Shown: positions 16,104 to 23,808, counted from the first letter of the stretch. The stretch: DNA of 27,216 bases from Gammaproteobacteria bacterium (GCA_024235035.1 JACKNE010000024.1:1-27216); one strand, 5' to 3'. Notes: a model not told the origin generated them from the sequence alone. Numbers and translations: made by a program.

Positions 16104-17480
16104 ATGAGTTCTGGCAATATTGTGCAAATCATCGGCGCGGTGGTGGACGTTGAGTTTCCACGCGGGTCGGTGCCGAAGATCTACGATGCGCTGCGCCTCG
16201 ATGAGAGCGGGCTGATTCTGGAAGTGCAGCAGCAGCTGGGTGATGGTGTAGTTCGCACCATCGCGATGGGCGCTTCGGAAGGGTTGAAGCGTAATCTCGC
16301 CGTTTCCAACACCGGCGCACCAATCACTGTTCCAGTGGGTAAGCCCACCCTGGGTCGGATTATGAACGTGTTGGGCATACCGATTGACCATAAGGGTCCG
16401 GTAGAGACTGATACGCATCGTGGCATTCATCAGCCATCGCCGAGTTATGAAGATCAATCTGGCGCCACCGAGCTGCTGGAAACCGGCATTAAGGTTATTG
16501 ATCTGCTTTGCCCATTTGCTAAGGGTGGCAAAGTCGGCTTGTTCGGCGGCGCCGGTGTGGGCAAGACCGTCAATATGATGGAATTGATCCGCAACATCGC
16601 TATTGAGCACTCCGGTTATTCCGTATTTGCCGGCGTGGGTGAGCGGACACGCGAAGGGAATGACTTCTATCATGAAATGAAGGAGTCAAATGTACTCGAC
16701 AAGGTGGCGCTGGTCTATGGCCAGATGAACGAGCCGCCAGGTAACCGCCTGCGCGTCGCTCTGACGGGGCTGAGCATTGCCGAGAATTTCCGTGACGAAG
16801 GTCGCGATGTGTTGTTGTTCATCGATAACATTTACCGCTATACCTTGGCCGGTACAGAGTGTTCCGCGCTGTTGGGTCGTATGCCATCAGCGGTAGGCTA
16901 CCAGCCGACCCTGGCCGAGGAAATGGGCGTGTTGCAGGAGCGCATCACCTCGACCAAGACGGGTTCCATCACCTCGATTCAGGCGGTCTATGTGCCTGCC
17001 GACGACCTGACTGACCCGTCGCCGGCAACCACTTTTGCCCACTTGGACGCCACGGTGGTGTTATCCCGGCAGATTGCTGAGTTAGGTATTTATCCAGCGG
17101 TGGATCCGCTCGACTCCACCTCGCGGCAGTTGGATCCGTTGATCGTCGGCCAGGATCACTACGACACTGCCCGTTTGGTGCAGAGCACCTTGCAGCGCTA
17201 CAAGGAGCTGAAGGACATCATCGCCATTCTGGGCATGGATGAATTGTCCGATGAAGATAAGCTGGTGGTGGCGCGCGCGCGCAAGGTACAACGTTTCCTG
17301 TCACAGCCGTTCTTCGTGGCGGAAGTGTTCACCGGCTCGCCTGGCAAGTATGTCGCTCTCAAGGACACGATTGCTGCGTTCAAGGGCATCGTGGCCGGCG
17401 AATATGACCACCTGCCCGAGCAGGCATTCTACATGGTTGGCTCCATCGACGAGGCTGTGGAAAAGGCTAACAAGCTGTAA
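16104..17480 (+). CDS. atpD: ATP synthase F1 subunit beta
   Basis: The 458-residue catalytic subunit has Walker A GGAGVGKT near residue 150-157, the catalytic glutamate in GVGERTREGND, Walker B VLLFIDNIYR and the signature PAVDPLDSTS. It makes ATP in the three head sites. A TAAGGGG ribosome binding site lies upstream of the ATG; a 59-base gap separates it from atpG. Confidence 0.98.
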   Translation: MSSGNIVQIIGAVVDVEFPRGSVPKIYDALRLDESGLILEVQQQLGDGVVRTIAMGASEGLKRNLAVSNTGAPITVPVGKPTLGRIMNVLGIPIDHKGPVETDTHRGIHQPSPSYEDQSGATELLETGIKVIDLLCPFAKGGKVGLFGGAGVGKTVNMMELIRNIAIEHSGYSVFAGVGERTREGNDFYHEMKESNVLDKVALVYGQMNEPPGNRLRVALTGLSIAENFRDEGRDVLLFIDNIYRYTLAGTECSALLGRMPSAVGYQPTLAEEMGVLQERITSTKTGSITSIQAVYVPADDLTDPSPATTFAHLDATVVLSRQIAELGIYPAVDPLDSTSRQLDPLIVGQDHYDTARLVQSTLQRYKELKDIIAILGMDELSDEDKLVVARARKVQRFLSQPFFVAEVFTGSPGKYVALKDTIAAFKGIVAGEYDHLPEQAFYMVGSIDEAVEKANKL

Positions 17481-17546
17481 TGGGGCGGCGGTTCAGCTAT
17501 GGCCGGCTGGACTGCCTTCCATGAGCAACCGATCAGGAGATGCACT

Positions 17547-17972
17547 ATGGCCATGACACTGCATGTCGATATCGTCAGCGCGGAGAAGGAATTGTTTTCC
17601 GGCGCCGCCGAGATGGTGACCGCGCCGGGCGAGCTGGGTGAACTCGGCATTTTGCCCCGACACAGTCAGTTATTGACCCGTTTGAAGCCGGGTCAGGTCC
17701 GGATCAAGTTGCAAGGTGGAGATGAACAACTGTTCTATGTATCCGGTGGATTGTTGGAAGTTCAACCGCATGTGGTGACCATCCTGTCCGATACCGCTGA
17801 ACGGGCGCGTGATCTAGATGAAGTCGCCGCGCAGTCTGCGAAACAGCGTGCTGAACAGATCATCGCTGATCACCAGAGTGATTTCGAATATGCCCGAGCC
17901 AAAGCGGAACTGGCCGAGGCCATCGCTCAATTGCAGACGATTGAGAAAATGCGCAAGACGCGTAAATCATAG
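17547..17972 (+). CDS. atpC: ATP synthase F1 subunit epsilon
   Basis: A 141-residue epsilon subunit, near the E. coli size of 139. ATG 17547 (MAMTLHVDIVSAEKELFSG) follows AGGAG by seven bases; an earlier in-frame ATG at 17499 has no such site. The beta-sandwich domain includes GELGELGILPRHSQLLTRLKPG, and the C-terminal helical pair ends in a basic tail. It couples gamma to the c-ring and inhibits hydrolysis. Last gene of the operon, followed by an intrinsic terminator. Confidence 0.97.
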   Translation: MAMTLHVDIVSAEKELFSGAAEMVTAPGELGELGILPRHSQLLTRLKPGQVRIKLQGGDEQLFYVSGGLLEVQPHVVTILSDTAERARDLDEVAAQSAKQRAEQIIADHQSDFEYARAKAELAEAIAQLQTIEKMRKTRKS

Positions 17973-18005
17973 TTGATCGATAATAACAATATCTCGACTC
18001 CACTG

Positions 18006-18032
18006 GGCCGTGGCGCAAGCTACGGCCTTTTT
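18006..18032 (+). terminator. Intrinsic terminator of the atp operon
   Basis: GGCCGTGGC (18006-18014) pairs with GCTACGGCC (18019-18027) with one G-U pair, closed by a GCAA tetraloop, and five T follow at 18028-18032. It starts 33 bases after the atpC stop. This is a textbook Rho-independent terminator. Confidence 0.9.
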
Positions 18033-18096
18033 GTTGAGATGCGCTGCTTTACTGCGGAAAGCATAGAATACCTAAAGAATTCGAAAGTTGAGGAAG

Positions 18097-18127
18097 CATC
18101 AAATGTACGTTTGATGTTCGGTACAAT
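18097..18127 (+). promoter_or_regulatory. glmU promoter region with a 7-bp palindromic operator
   Basis: TACAAT at 18122-18127 is a plausible -10 box, 28 bases before the glmU ATG. Directly upstream, where the -35 box would lie, CATCAAA (18097-18103) and TTTGATG (18110-18116) form a perfect inverted repeat with a six-base centre. No good -35 box is visible. The arrangement suggests an activator or repressor site; the regulator is unknown. Confidence 0.4.
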
Positions 18128-18155
18128 AGAATAATTTTTGCGGAGAGTCGTACCC

Positions 18156-19532
18156 ATGCAGCAGCTTTCAGTGATAATTCTGGCCGCTGGCCAGGGCAAG
18201 CGAATGGTTTCGGACCTGCCCAAGGTTTTGCATCTATTAGGCGGTAGACCTTTGTTGACCCATGTATTGAGTGCGGCTAGTGGTCTTGAAGCGGCCATCT
18301 GTGTTGTCGTGTACGGGCATGGTGGCGAAACGGTCAAATCTACGTTTGTTGGCGAATCGAGCATCTTGTGGGTCGAGCAGGCAGAGCAGCTAGGTACTGG
18401 ACATGCAGTGGCGCAGGCGTTGCCACTGCTTGATGATGCTGGAGTCACCCTGGTGTTGTATGGCGATGTGCCGTTAATCCAATCTGAGACCTTACGACCG
18501 CTGGTCGATACAGCGCGGCAAAACCAGCTGGCTTTGTTGACGGTCCAGTTAGCCGATCCATCCGGCTATGGGCGTATCGTCCGCAGTGATCAGGGGCGAG
18601 TACAGCGCATCGTCGAGGAAAAGGATGCGACGCCTTCAGAGCGTTGCTTATCCGAAGGCAATACGGGGATTCTGGCGGTTTCCACCGCAAAGTTGCGTAG
18701 CTGGGTCGCTGAATTGACCAATGAAAATGCGCAGGGTGAATATTATCTGACCGATGTCATAGCCTTGGCAGTGCGAGATGGCGTATCGGTCCAGCCATTT
18801 ACCGTCGTAGAGCCGCTAGAAGTACAGGGCGTCAATGATCGTCGGCAACTAGCGGAGCTGGAACGTTACTATCAGCAACAGCAGGCGGAAAATCTGATGC
18901 GTAGTGGTGCGACCCTGCTGGACCCGAATCGGGTCGATGTGCGTGGCATTCTTCGCACGGGGAAAGATGTGGTCATTGATGTCAACGTGGTATTCGAAGG
19001 AACAGTGCGTTTAGGCGACCGGGTCAAAATCGGGCCGTTCTGTGTTCTAAAGGATGCAGTCATTGGCGATGATGTCGAAATTCTTTCGCACTGCCGAATC
19101 GAGGGCGCTGAAATCGGGCCAGGTGCGCATATTGGGCCCTTTGCTCGTCTGCGGCCAGAAACCCGACTGGCTGCGGGTGTGCATATCGGCAATTTTGTCG
19201 AGACCAAGAAGACCGATATCGGTTATGGTTCTAAGGTCAACCATCTGACCTATCTGGGGGATGCCGAAATTGGCAGTGGGGTCAATGTTGGCGCCGGCAC
19301 CATCACTTGTAATTACGATGGTGCTAACAAGCACAAGACAATTATCGAGGATGATGCTTTCATCGGTTCCAATAGCTCGCTGGTAGCACCGGTACGTATC
19401 GGTCAAGGCGCCACCATTGGCGCTGGATCATCGGTCAGCCGCGATGTGCCAGACGGTAGCCTATGTCTGATCCGCGCCCCACGCAAGGAAGTGGCCAACT
19501 GGCAGCGGCCGGTCAAACCGAAAAAACCTTAA
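18156..19532 (+). CDS. glmU: Bifunctional GlmU: GlcN-1-P acetyltransferase and GlcNAc-1-P uridyltransferase
   Basis: The 458-residue enzyme starts MQQLSVIILAAGQGKRM, giving the nucleotide-sugar pyrophosphorylase signature LAAGQGKRM plus PKVLH; ATG 18156 follows a GGAGAG site eight bases upstream, so the earlier in-frame TTG is rejected. The N-terminal domain (about 1-230) makes UDP-GlcNAc. The C-terminal left-handed beta-helix (about 250-450) has the hexapeptide repeats and the acetyltransferase stretch NFVETKKTDIGYGSKVNHL. The product feeds peptidoglycan and lipopolysaccharide. The usual partner glmS is not next; gltX follows after 19 bases. Confidence 0.97.
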   Translation: MQQLSVIILAAGQGKRMVSDLPKVLHLLGGRPLLTHVLSAASGLEAAICVVVYGHGGETVKSTFVGESSILWVEQAEQLGTGHAVAQALPLLDDAGVTLVLYGDVPLIQSETLRPLVDTARQNQLALLTVQLADPSGYGRIVRSDQGRVQRIVEEKDATPSERCLSEGNTGILAVSTAKLRSWVAELTNENAQGEYYLTDVIALAVRDGVSVQPFTVVEPLEVQGVNDRRQLAELERYYQQQQAENLMRSGATLLDPNRVDVRGILRTGKDVVIDVNVVFEGTVRLGDRVKIGPFCVLKDAVIGDDVEILSHCRIEGAEIGPGAHIGPFARLRPETRLAAGVHIGNFVETKKTDIGYGSKVNHLTYLGDAEIGSGVNVGAGTITCNYDGANKHKTIIEDDAFIGSNSSLVAPVRIGQGATIGAGSSVSRDVPDGSLCLIRAPRKEVANWQRPVKPKKP

Positions 19533-19551
19533 TGATGCTCTGGATAGCTCC

Positions 19552-20967
19552 ATGATCAAAACCCGCTTTGCCCCCAGTCCTACGGGATATCTACATATTG
19601 GGGGTGCACGCACCGCGCTGTTTTCCTGGTTGTACGCCCGCCGCCATGGTGGTCTCTTTGTGCTGCGTATTGAGGACACCGATCTGGAGCGATCAACCCC
19701 AGAAGCGGTAAATGCCATTTTGGAAGGCATGAACTGGTTGGGACTGGATTACGATGAAGGTCCATTCTACCAGACTGAGCGCTTTGACCGTTACCGTGAG
19801 GTGTTGCAATATCTACTGCGCGAGGGCAAGGCTTATTATTGCTATTGCACTAAAGAAGAGTTAGAAACGCTACGCGGCGAGCAAATGACCCGTAAGGAGA
19901 AGCCGCGCTATGATGGTCGTTACCGCGACTATCAAGGTGCGCCGCGTGAGGGAGTAGAGCCGGTGGTGCGTTTCAAGAATCCGCTGGGCGGCGAGGTGAT
20001 TGTTGAGGATCTCATTCGCGGGAACATCGTGTTTCAGAATTCTGAGCTCGATGACTTGATCATTGCCCGTGCTGATGGCACACCGACCTATAATTTTTGT
20101 GTGGTTGTGGATGATATGGATATGAATATTACCCATGTTATTCGCGGTGATGACCATATCAACAATACCCCCCGACAAATCAATATCCTCAGGGCACTCG
20201 GTGCGCCCATTCCCCAGTACGGTCATGTACCGATGATCCAAGCGCCAGATGGTCAAAAACTATCTAAGCGACACGGTGCTGCCAGCGTCATGGAATACCG
20301 TGATAGGGGTTATCTCCCCGAGGCAGTGTTGAATTATCTGGTTCGGTTGGGCTGGTCGCATGGCGATCAAGAGGTCTTCTCGTTGGATGAGATGGTTGAG
20401 CTGTTCGATCTCAGCGGGTGCAACAAGGCGCCTTCGGCGATCAATCTGTCCAAGCTGATCTGGTTGAATAAACATTATATGAAGACCCTCGACCCCATGC
20501 ATGTCGCTCGTCATCTAAGCTGGCAGATTGGCCAGTTGGACATTGATCCCAGCATGGGACCACATTTGACCGAGGTGGTCAGGGCGTTTGCCGAGCGTTC
20601 AGATACCTTGAAAGATATGGCACAGGCTGCACTATTCCTGTATCGAGATTTCGCAGATTACGATGCGAAAGCAGCTAGTAAGAATTTGAGCGCCGCTGCT
20701 GAGATGCCATTGCGGCAGGTGCATGAGGGGTTAGCGGCATTACCGGAATGGCGGGCTGAGTCGATTCACGAGGTGGTGAAAAGTGTCGCCGAAACAAGTG
20801 GTCTGGCGCTAGGCAAGGTTGCGCAGCCGTTACGAGTGGCCGTATCGGGTGCAGCGGTATCGCCGCCGATTGATATGACGCTGGAATTACTGGGTCGATC
20901 GAAAGCTTTGGCGCGGATTGAGCGGGCATTGGCATATATCGTTGGTCTCCATGTTGGAGAGAATTGA
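19552..20967 (+). CDS. gltX: Glutamyl-tRNA synthetase
   Basis: A 471-residue class I synthetase: FAPSPTGYLHIGGARTALFS holds the HIGH-type motif (HIGG) and KLSKRHG is the KMSKS-type motif near residue 238. YCYCTKEEL resembles the zinc-binding region of the discriminating bacterial enzyme, and the C-terminal helical cage (about 330-471) recognises the anticodon. It charges tRNA-Glu, whose gene lies 187 bases downstream, beside tRNA-Ala. It is likely co-transcribed with glmU. Confidence 0.97.
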   Translation: MIKTRFAPSPTGYLHIGGARTALFSWLYARRHGGLFVLRIEDTDLERSTPEAVNAILEGMNWLGLDYDEGPFYQTERFDRYREVLQYLLREGKAYYCYCTKEELETLRGEQMTRKEKPRYDGRYRDYQGAPREGVEPVVRFKNPLGGEVIVEDLIRGNIVFQNSELDDLIIARADGTPTYNFCVVVDDMDMNITHVIRGDDHINNTPRQINILRALGAPIPQYGHVPMIQAPDGQKLSKRHGAASVMEYRDRGYLPEAVLNYLVRLGWSHGDQEVFSLDEMVELFDLSGCNKAPSAINLSKLIWLNKHYMKTLDPMHVARHLSWQIGQLDIDPSMGPHLTEVVRAFAERSDTLKDMAQAALFLYRDFADYDAKAASKNLSAAAEMPLRQVHEGLAALPEWRAESIHEVVKSVAETSGLALGKVAQPLRVAVSGAAVSPPIDMTLELLGRSKALARIERALAYIVGLHVGEN

Positions 20968-21022
20968 AGTTGAGGATTGACGAATACCCTGAATTTTCTT
21001 AACATACCTGTCTCTGGTCAAC

Positions 21023-21098
21023 GGGGCCATAGCTCAGCTGGGAGAGCGCCTGCATGGCATGCAGGAGGTCGTCGGTTCGATCCCGTCTGGCTCCACCA
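21023..21098 (+). tRNA. tRNA-Ala (anticodon GGC)
   Basis: Cloverleaf with acceptor GGGGCCA/TGGCTCC, D arm GCTCAGCTGGGAGAGC, anticodon stem CCTGC/GCAGG with loop ATGGCAT (anticodon GGC), T loop TTCGATC and an encoded CCA end. The acceptor has the G3-U70 pair, the alanine identity element. The T stem GTCGG/CCGTC has a U-U mismatch at its second pair, which is unusual. Confidence 0.96.
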
Positions 21099-21105
21099 TT
21101 GTCAG

Positions 21106-21141
21106 CCGTCATTTTGTATGGCGGTTCGTTTTTTTTTTTTT
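21106..21141 (+). terminator. Hairpin plus T13 run between tRNA-Ala and tRNA-Glu
   Basis: CCGTCA (21106-21111) pairs with TGGCGG (21119-21124) including one G-U pair; after TTCG comes an uninterrupted run of 13 T (21129-21141). The stem-to-T distance of four bases is slightly long. It may terminate or attenuate transcription past tRNA-Ala; tRNA-Glu would then need its own promoter, which I cannot point to. Confidence 0.45.
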
Positions 21142-21154
21142 GAGTCTCTCTCAC

Positions 21155-21230
21155 GTCCCCATCGTCTAGAGGCCTAGGACATCGCCCTTTCACGGCGATA
21201 ACAGGGGTTCGAATCCCCTTGGGGACGCCA
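21155..21230 (+). tRNA. tRNA-Glu (anticodon UUC), target of the integrated element
   Basis: Acceptor GTCCCCA/TGGGGAC, anticodon stem TCGCC/GGCGA with loop CTTTCAC (anticodon TTC), T arm AGGGG-TTCGAAT-CCCCT and encoded CCA end. The body is nearly that of E. coli tRNA-Glu. Its 3' half is overlapped on the other strand by the last codons of the serine recombinase, so the element junction regenerates an intact tRNA. Confidence 0.97.
21190..21230. other. Probable attachment-site region (att) in the tRNA-Glu 3' half
   Basis: The tRNA 3' half is shared by the host tRNA and the end of the recombinase frame. The exact crossover cannot be set, because the second att copy is outside the window. Serine recombinases exchange at a 2-base core, so the tRNA identity here must be carried by the element itself. 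Confidence 0.5.
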
Positions 21231-22722
21231 CGCTATTGCGATCAACGTCAATGTGATAAGTGATTTCGGCTTGCCGGGTTTCCGGGTCAAGCGTGATCAC
21301 ATCGATCAGTGCTGAAAGCGCGTCTTTCATCGCTTCTCGGTCTGCTTGCTCCAGTGTCTCAGCAAGACCCTGCAAGAATGCCCGGATGGCGCCTTCATCC
21401 ATGACCGCAAAGGTTGTTTGCTGTGCATGGATTTGCTCTTGCCGGACAATCTCTGCCGCCAATGCGGCCCGCTCCTTCTCCAAGTCATCGACCAACCGCA
21501 GCGCGGGCGCTGAGTTTTCAAGCTGCACGGCCAGGGTCATGGCGCGGGTCACCTGTCGGGTGATCTCAGCGATGCGCTCACGTAGCGGAATAGTCGGGTC
21601 TACCGGTAGGGCGTCCTGCTGCTTTCGGGCTTCTTTGAGCAAGGCGCGAATAAAGACTGGCGATGTCAGGTCGCCGATGATATGCCGGACAATACCTTCT
21701 TCCAGCGGCGCGCGCGGTACCCATCGGCTCTTTTTCCCGTCTCGATAGACCCGGTAATGCTTTCCCTTGCCGTCCCCGTACCAGGGGTCACCGCTAGGCG
21801 TCTTCAGTAAGCCGGTCAGCAGGTAAGTCGCGGGCGTTCGTCGGCTTTGGCGGAGTCCTTCCGCATGCCGGCTGGATTCCAGCGCTGATAGGATGGCTTC
21901 GGCCTGCTGGTCAGTGATCAGCGCTGGGTGAGTGTCTCTCTGGATGACCCACTCCGACCTCGGTCTGCGCTTCGCCGATCCTTTATATCGCCCGTCGATG
22001 CGTTCGTTATGCTGGTTCCAGACGGTGTGACCCGCATAAGTCAGGGCATTGTGCTCCATTGCGATGCTGGAAGTTTCTGGCCATGCAAGCCCTAGCTTCT
22101 GATGTAAGCGGCGTCGCGGGGCGCCAGTAGCGCGTTCTTCAAGGAACTGCCGCACCAGCAGTGCATCCTCGTTCGGTTCCAGCGTCGTCTTGGTGACTGG
22201 TTGCCCGTCGCGGATCGCGCCGGTAGCTTGGCTGACCAGTCGATAGCCGCGAGGTGCTCTCCCGCCTGCCCGAAATCCTTGCCGGACATTTTCAGCCATG
22301 CCCGCCAGCCCCTTTTCCCGGCTCATGAGTGAGTGCAGTTCGTCAAAGACCTGCATCACGCCGATAATCACGGCGCTGGTGATGGGGTCGGCATCGGGGA
22401 GCTTTGAGTAAATAATCGTCACGCCGCGCTTTCGCGCTTCGTGCGCGAAGACCTCGGCCATATATCTTCGCCTGGAAAGTCGGCTGGTATCGACCATCAA
22501 GAGATGGTCCCATTGTCTTTTTGATGACTTCAGGTCAGCCAAGAGCGCCTGAAAGCCCGGTCGATTTTCGTCCTTGGCGCTTTCAACAACATCCTCAAAC
22601 CGGCTGACGATCAGCAGGTTTTTTGCTTCGGCCAGCGCCAGCAATTCGCGGGCTTGTGCGTCGATCGATACGTCCGACCGATCTTTGCTTGATCGGAGAT
22701 ACAGTGCAGCAGCGTCTTTCAT
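21190..22722 (-). CDS. Large serine recombinase (integrase)
   Basis: A 510-residue serine recombinase. The resolvase domain (about 1-150) has YLRSS with nucleophile S12, DTSRLSRRRYMAEVFAHEAR and the E-helix region; the recombinase domain follows (about 165-290). Around residues 300-335 a stretch (TGLLKTPSGDPWYGDGKGK) sits where the zinc ribbon is expected, but it has no cysteines. A coiled-coil region, about 380-455, comes before the end. The final residues, ASPRGFEPLLSP, are read from the antisense of tRNA-Glu and the TGA is opposite its anticodon. No ribosome binding site precedes the ATG; translation may rely on the overlapping upstream frame. It would integrate and, with a directionality factor, excise the element. 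Confidence 0.92.
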   Translation of the reverse strand: MKDAAALYLRSSKDRSDVSIDAQARELLALAEAKNLLIVSRFEDVVESAKDENRPGFQALLADLKSSKRQWDHLLMVDTSRLSRRRYMAEVFAHEARKRGVTIIYSKLPDADPITSAVIIGVMQVFDELHSLMSREKGLAGMAENVRQGFRAGGRAPRGYRLVSQATGAIRDGQPVTKTTLEPNEDALLVRQFLEERATGAPRRRLHQKLGLAWPETSSIAMEHNALTYAGHTVWNQHNERIDGRYKGSAKRRPRSEWVIQRDTHPALITDQQAEAILSALESSRHAEGLRQSRRTPATYLLTGLLKTPSGDPWYGDGKGKHYRVYRDGKKSRWVPRAPLEEGIVRHIIGDLTSPVFIRALLKEARKQQDALPVDPTIPLRERIAEITRQVTRAMTLAVQLENSAPALRLVDDLEKERAALAAEIVRQEQIHAQQTTFAVMDEGAIRAFLQGLAETLEQADREAMKDALSALIDVITLDPETRQAEITYHIDVDRNSVASPRGFEPLLSP

Positions 22723-22828
22723 CGGGTGGCGGTCCGGGTGGTGGGGAGTGTGCTACCAACAAGGGTAGCAAAGCCGATACGGCTCGCCGTAGAGGCGGCG
22801 GGTTCTTGCTGGTGATGGTGATGTTCAC
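22595..22828 (-). CDS. Small proline-rich hypothetical protein overlapping the recombinase start
   Basis: GTG 22828 has AGGAG eight bases upstream and overlaps the stop of the preceding frame by GTGA. The frame encodes 77 residues with two short proline runs (NPPPLRR, HSPPPGPPPDE) and a basic tail. The last 128 bases lie inside the recombinase gene in another frame, so its second half may be a by-product. I recognise no family. Its best support is the ribosome binding site and the continued 4-base overlap pattern; it may exist mainly to deliver ribosomes to the recombinase. Confidence 0.4.
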   Translation of the reverse strand: MNITITSKNPPPLRRAVSALLPLLVAHSPPPGPPPDERRCCTVSPIKQRSVGRIDRRTSPRIAGAGRSKKPADRQPV

Positions 22829-22887
22829 TGCGTCAACTCCTGGCCTTCTCGCATTTCAAATAACCCTGTGCCATCCGCACAGTTCAT
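22825..22887 (-). CDS. Candidate 20-residue microgene
   Basis: ATG 22887 overlaps the stop of the cysteine-rich gene by ATGA, and its own TGA overlaps the next GTG by GTGA. The product would be 20 residues (MNCADGTGLFEMREGQELTQ). It has no ribosome binding site of its own, so coupling would be required. The double overlap is the only evidence; it could equally be a translated spacer. Confidence 0.3.
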   Translation of the reverse strand: MNCADGTGLFEMREGQELTQ

Positions 22888-23126
22888 CCAGCGCTGCACT
22901 CACACTCGCCATCACCCCATTTTTGGCGTTTCATGCAATGATCGGTATGTGGCTTCACTGTCAGCTCCGGATCATCGTGCCAAACCGCTGGCGCATAAGA
23001 TGGGCAGTGCTCAGCACTATCCGGGAAGTCCCGCTGACCCAGCCGGCATTTTTCGTAATCCCACAGATACGGGCCGGCTTGTCGGCGCTGGACGTACTGG
23101 CATTCAGTACAGGATTTCTCAGCCAT
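22884..23126 (-). CDS. Cysteine/histidine-rich small protein, probable metal binder
   Basis: An 80-residue protein starting MAEKSCTECQYV, with cysteines at 6, 9, 27, 41, 64, 75 and 77 and histidines at 40, 50, 60 and 63. CxxC at 6-9 with C27 and C41 could hold one zinc; H60, H63, C64, C75 and C77 might form a second site. I do not recognise the family. Its ATG shares one base with the stop of the winged-helix gene (TGATG). Position in an early phage operon suggests a DNA- or host-protein-binding role, which is inference. Confidence 0.7.
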   Translation of the reverse strand: MAEKSCTECQYVQRRQAGPYLWDYEKCRLGQRDFPDSAEHCPSYAPAVWHDDPELTVKPHTDHCMKRQKWGDGECECSAG

Positions 23127-23644
23127 CACAGACCTGCCTGCTCCCGCAGTCGATTCTGGCGATTTCTGGGATTCCAGCGCTCCATCCACTCTTGATCCTC
23201 TTCCTCTGTCGTTGCCTTGCCGGCGGTCGGCTTGGCCGCGACTTGTCCAGGTTCCTTCCCGACCTGGAGCCAGCCTTTTTCGGGTACGTAACGAATTTTC
23301 TCGTCTTGTACCAGCAGCGCGATAATGTTTGTGACCTTGGGCTTCCCAAGCCCGGTTTCTCGGACGATGTCCTTGTGCTTGTTGCCGCAGCACAGCGCCA
23401 GAACCTGCCTCACCTCATGAGGCAAAATAACCGGCGCTTCTCCCGGCTCGTCGGCTCTATTCGAGATATACGGACGAAGCAAGCGCCAGCGCTTATCAGC
23501 CATCCGCTCGATGCAACCTCGGTCCAAGAGCCGAGTCAGCGCGCCGCTCAAGCTGTTATCTCCGGTGTTCAGGCTCTCGCGCAGCTCTTTTCTGGATAGC
23601 GGCTTGTCGGCCAGAGCTTCACAAATACGTTCCGGGATGCTCAT
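23126..23644 (-). CDS. Element-encoded protein with two winged-helix-like domains
   Basis: A 172-residue protein. The N-terminal part (MSIPERICEALADKPLSRKE, then a second helix and LLDRGCIERMADKRWRL) looks like a winged helix, and a second copy follows (HKDIVRETGLGKPKVTNIIA and a turn ending in GWLQVG). The tail after about 135 is charged and probably disordered. Start is supported by AAGGAGGCCGC before the ATG and by an ATGA overlap with the previous gene. It could be a transcription regulator or replication initiator-like protein; I cannot assign a named family. Confidence 0.7.
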   Translation of the reverse strand: MSIPERICEALADKPLSRKELRESLNTGDNSLSGALTRLLDRGCIERMADKRWRLLRPYISNRADEPGEAPVILPHEVRQVLALCCGNKHKDIVRETGLGKPKVTNIIALLVQDEKIRYVPEKGWLQVGKEPGQVAAKPTAGKATTEEEDQEWMERWNPRNRQNRLREQAGL

Positions 23645-23808
23645 GCGGCCTCCTTCAGATAGCCGCGCATCAATTCTTCAGCGGCTTCGTTGAGTTCGTG
23701 CAGCCGTGCGACGGGGATCGCGACGAATTCAGACTCATCGTCGGCGTCCGGGTCCCAAGCGTCGATGACGCCCATGGCAGCCTCGATCAAGCGATCTTCA
23801 TTATTCAT
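23641..23808 (-). CDS. Acidic 55-residue hypothetical protein
   Basis: ATG 23808 overlaps the preceding stop by ATGA, and the stop overlaps the next ATG the same way; the end of the gene (LKEAA) supplies the AAGGAGGC ribosome binding site of the next gene. The product is acidic in the middle (DAWDPDADDESEF) with a helical C-terminal half. No family recognised. Support is the overlap pattern at both ends. Confidence 0.6.
   Translation of the reverse strand: MNNEDRLIEAAMGVIDAWDPDADDESEFVAIPVARLHELNEAAEELMRGYLKEAA

Noticed and set aside
22623..23599. Long plus-strand frames opposite the element genes
   Set aside because: They mirror GC-rich minus-strand coding sequence, have no ribosome binding sites and break the operon overlap pattern.
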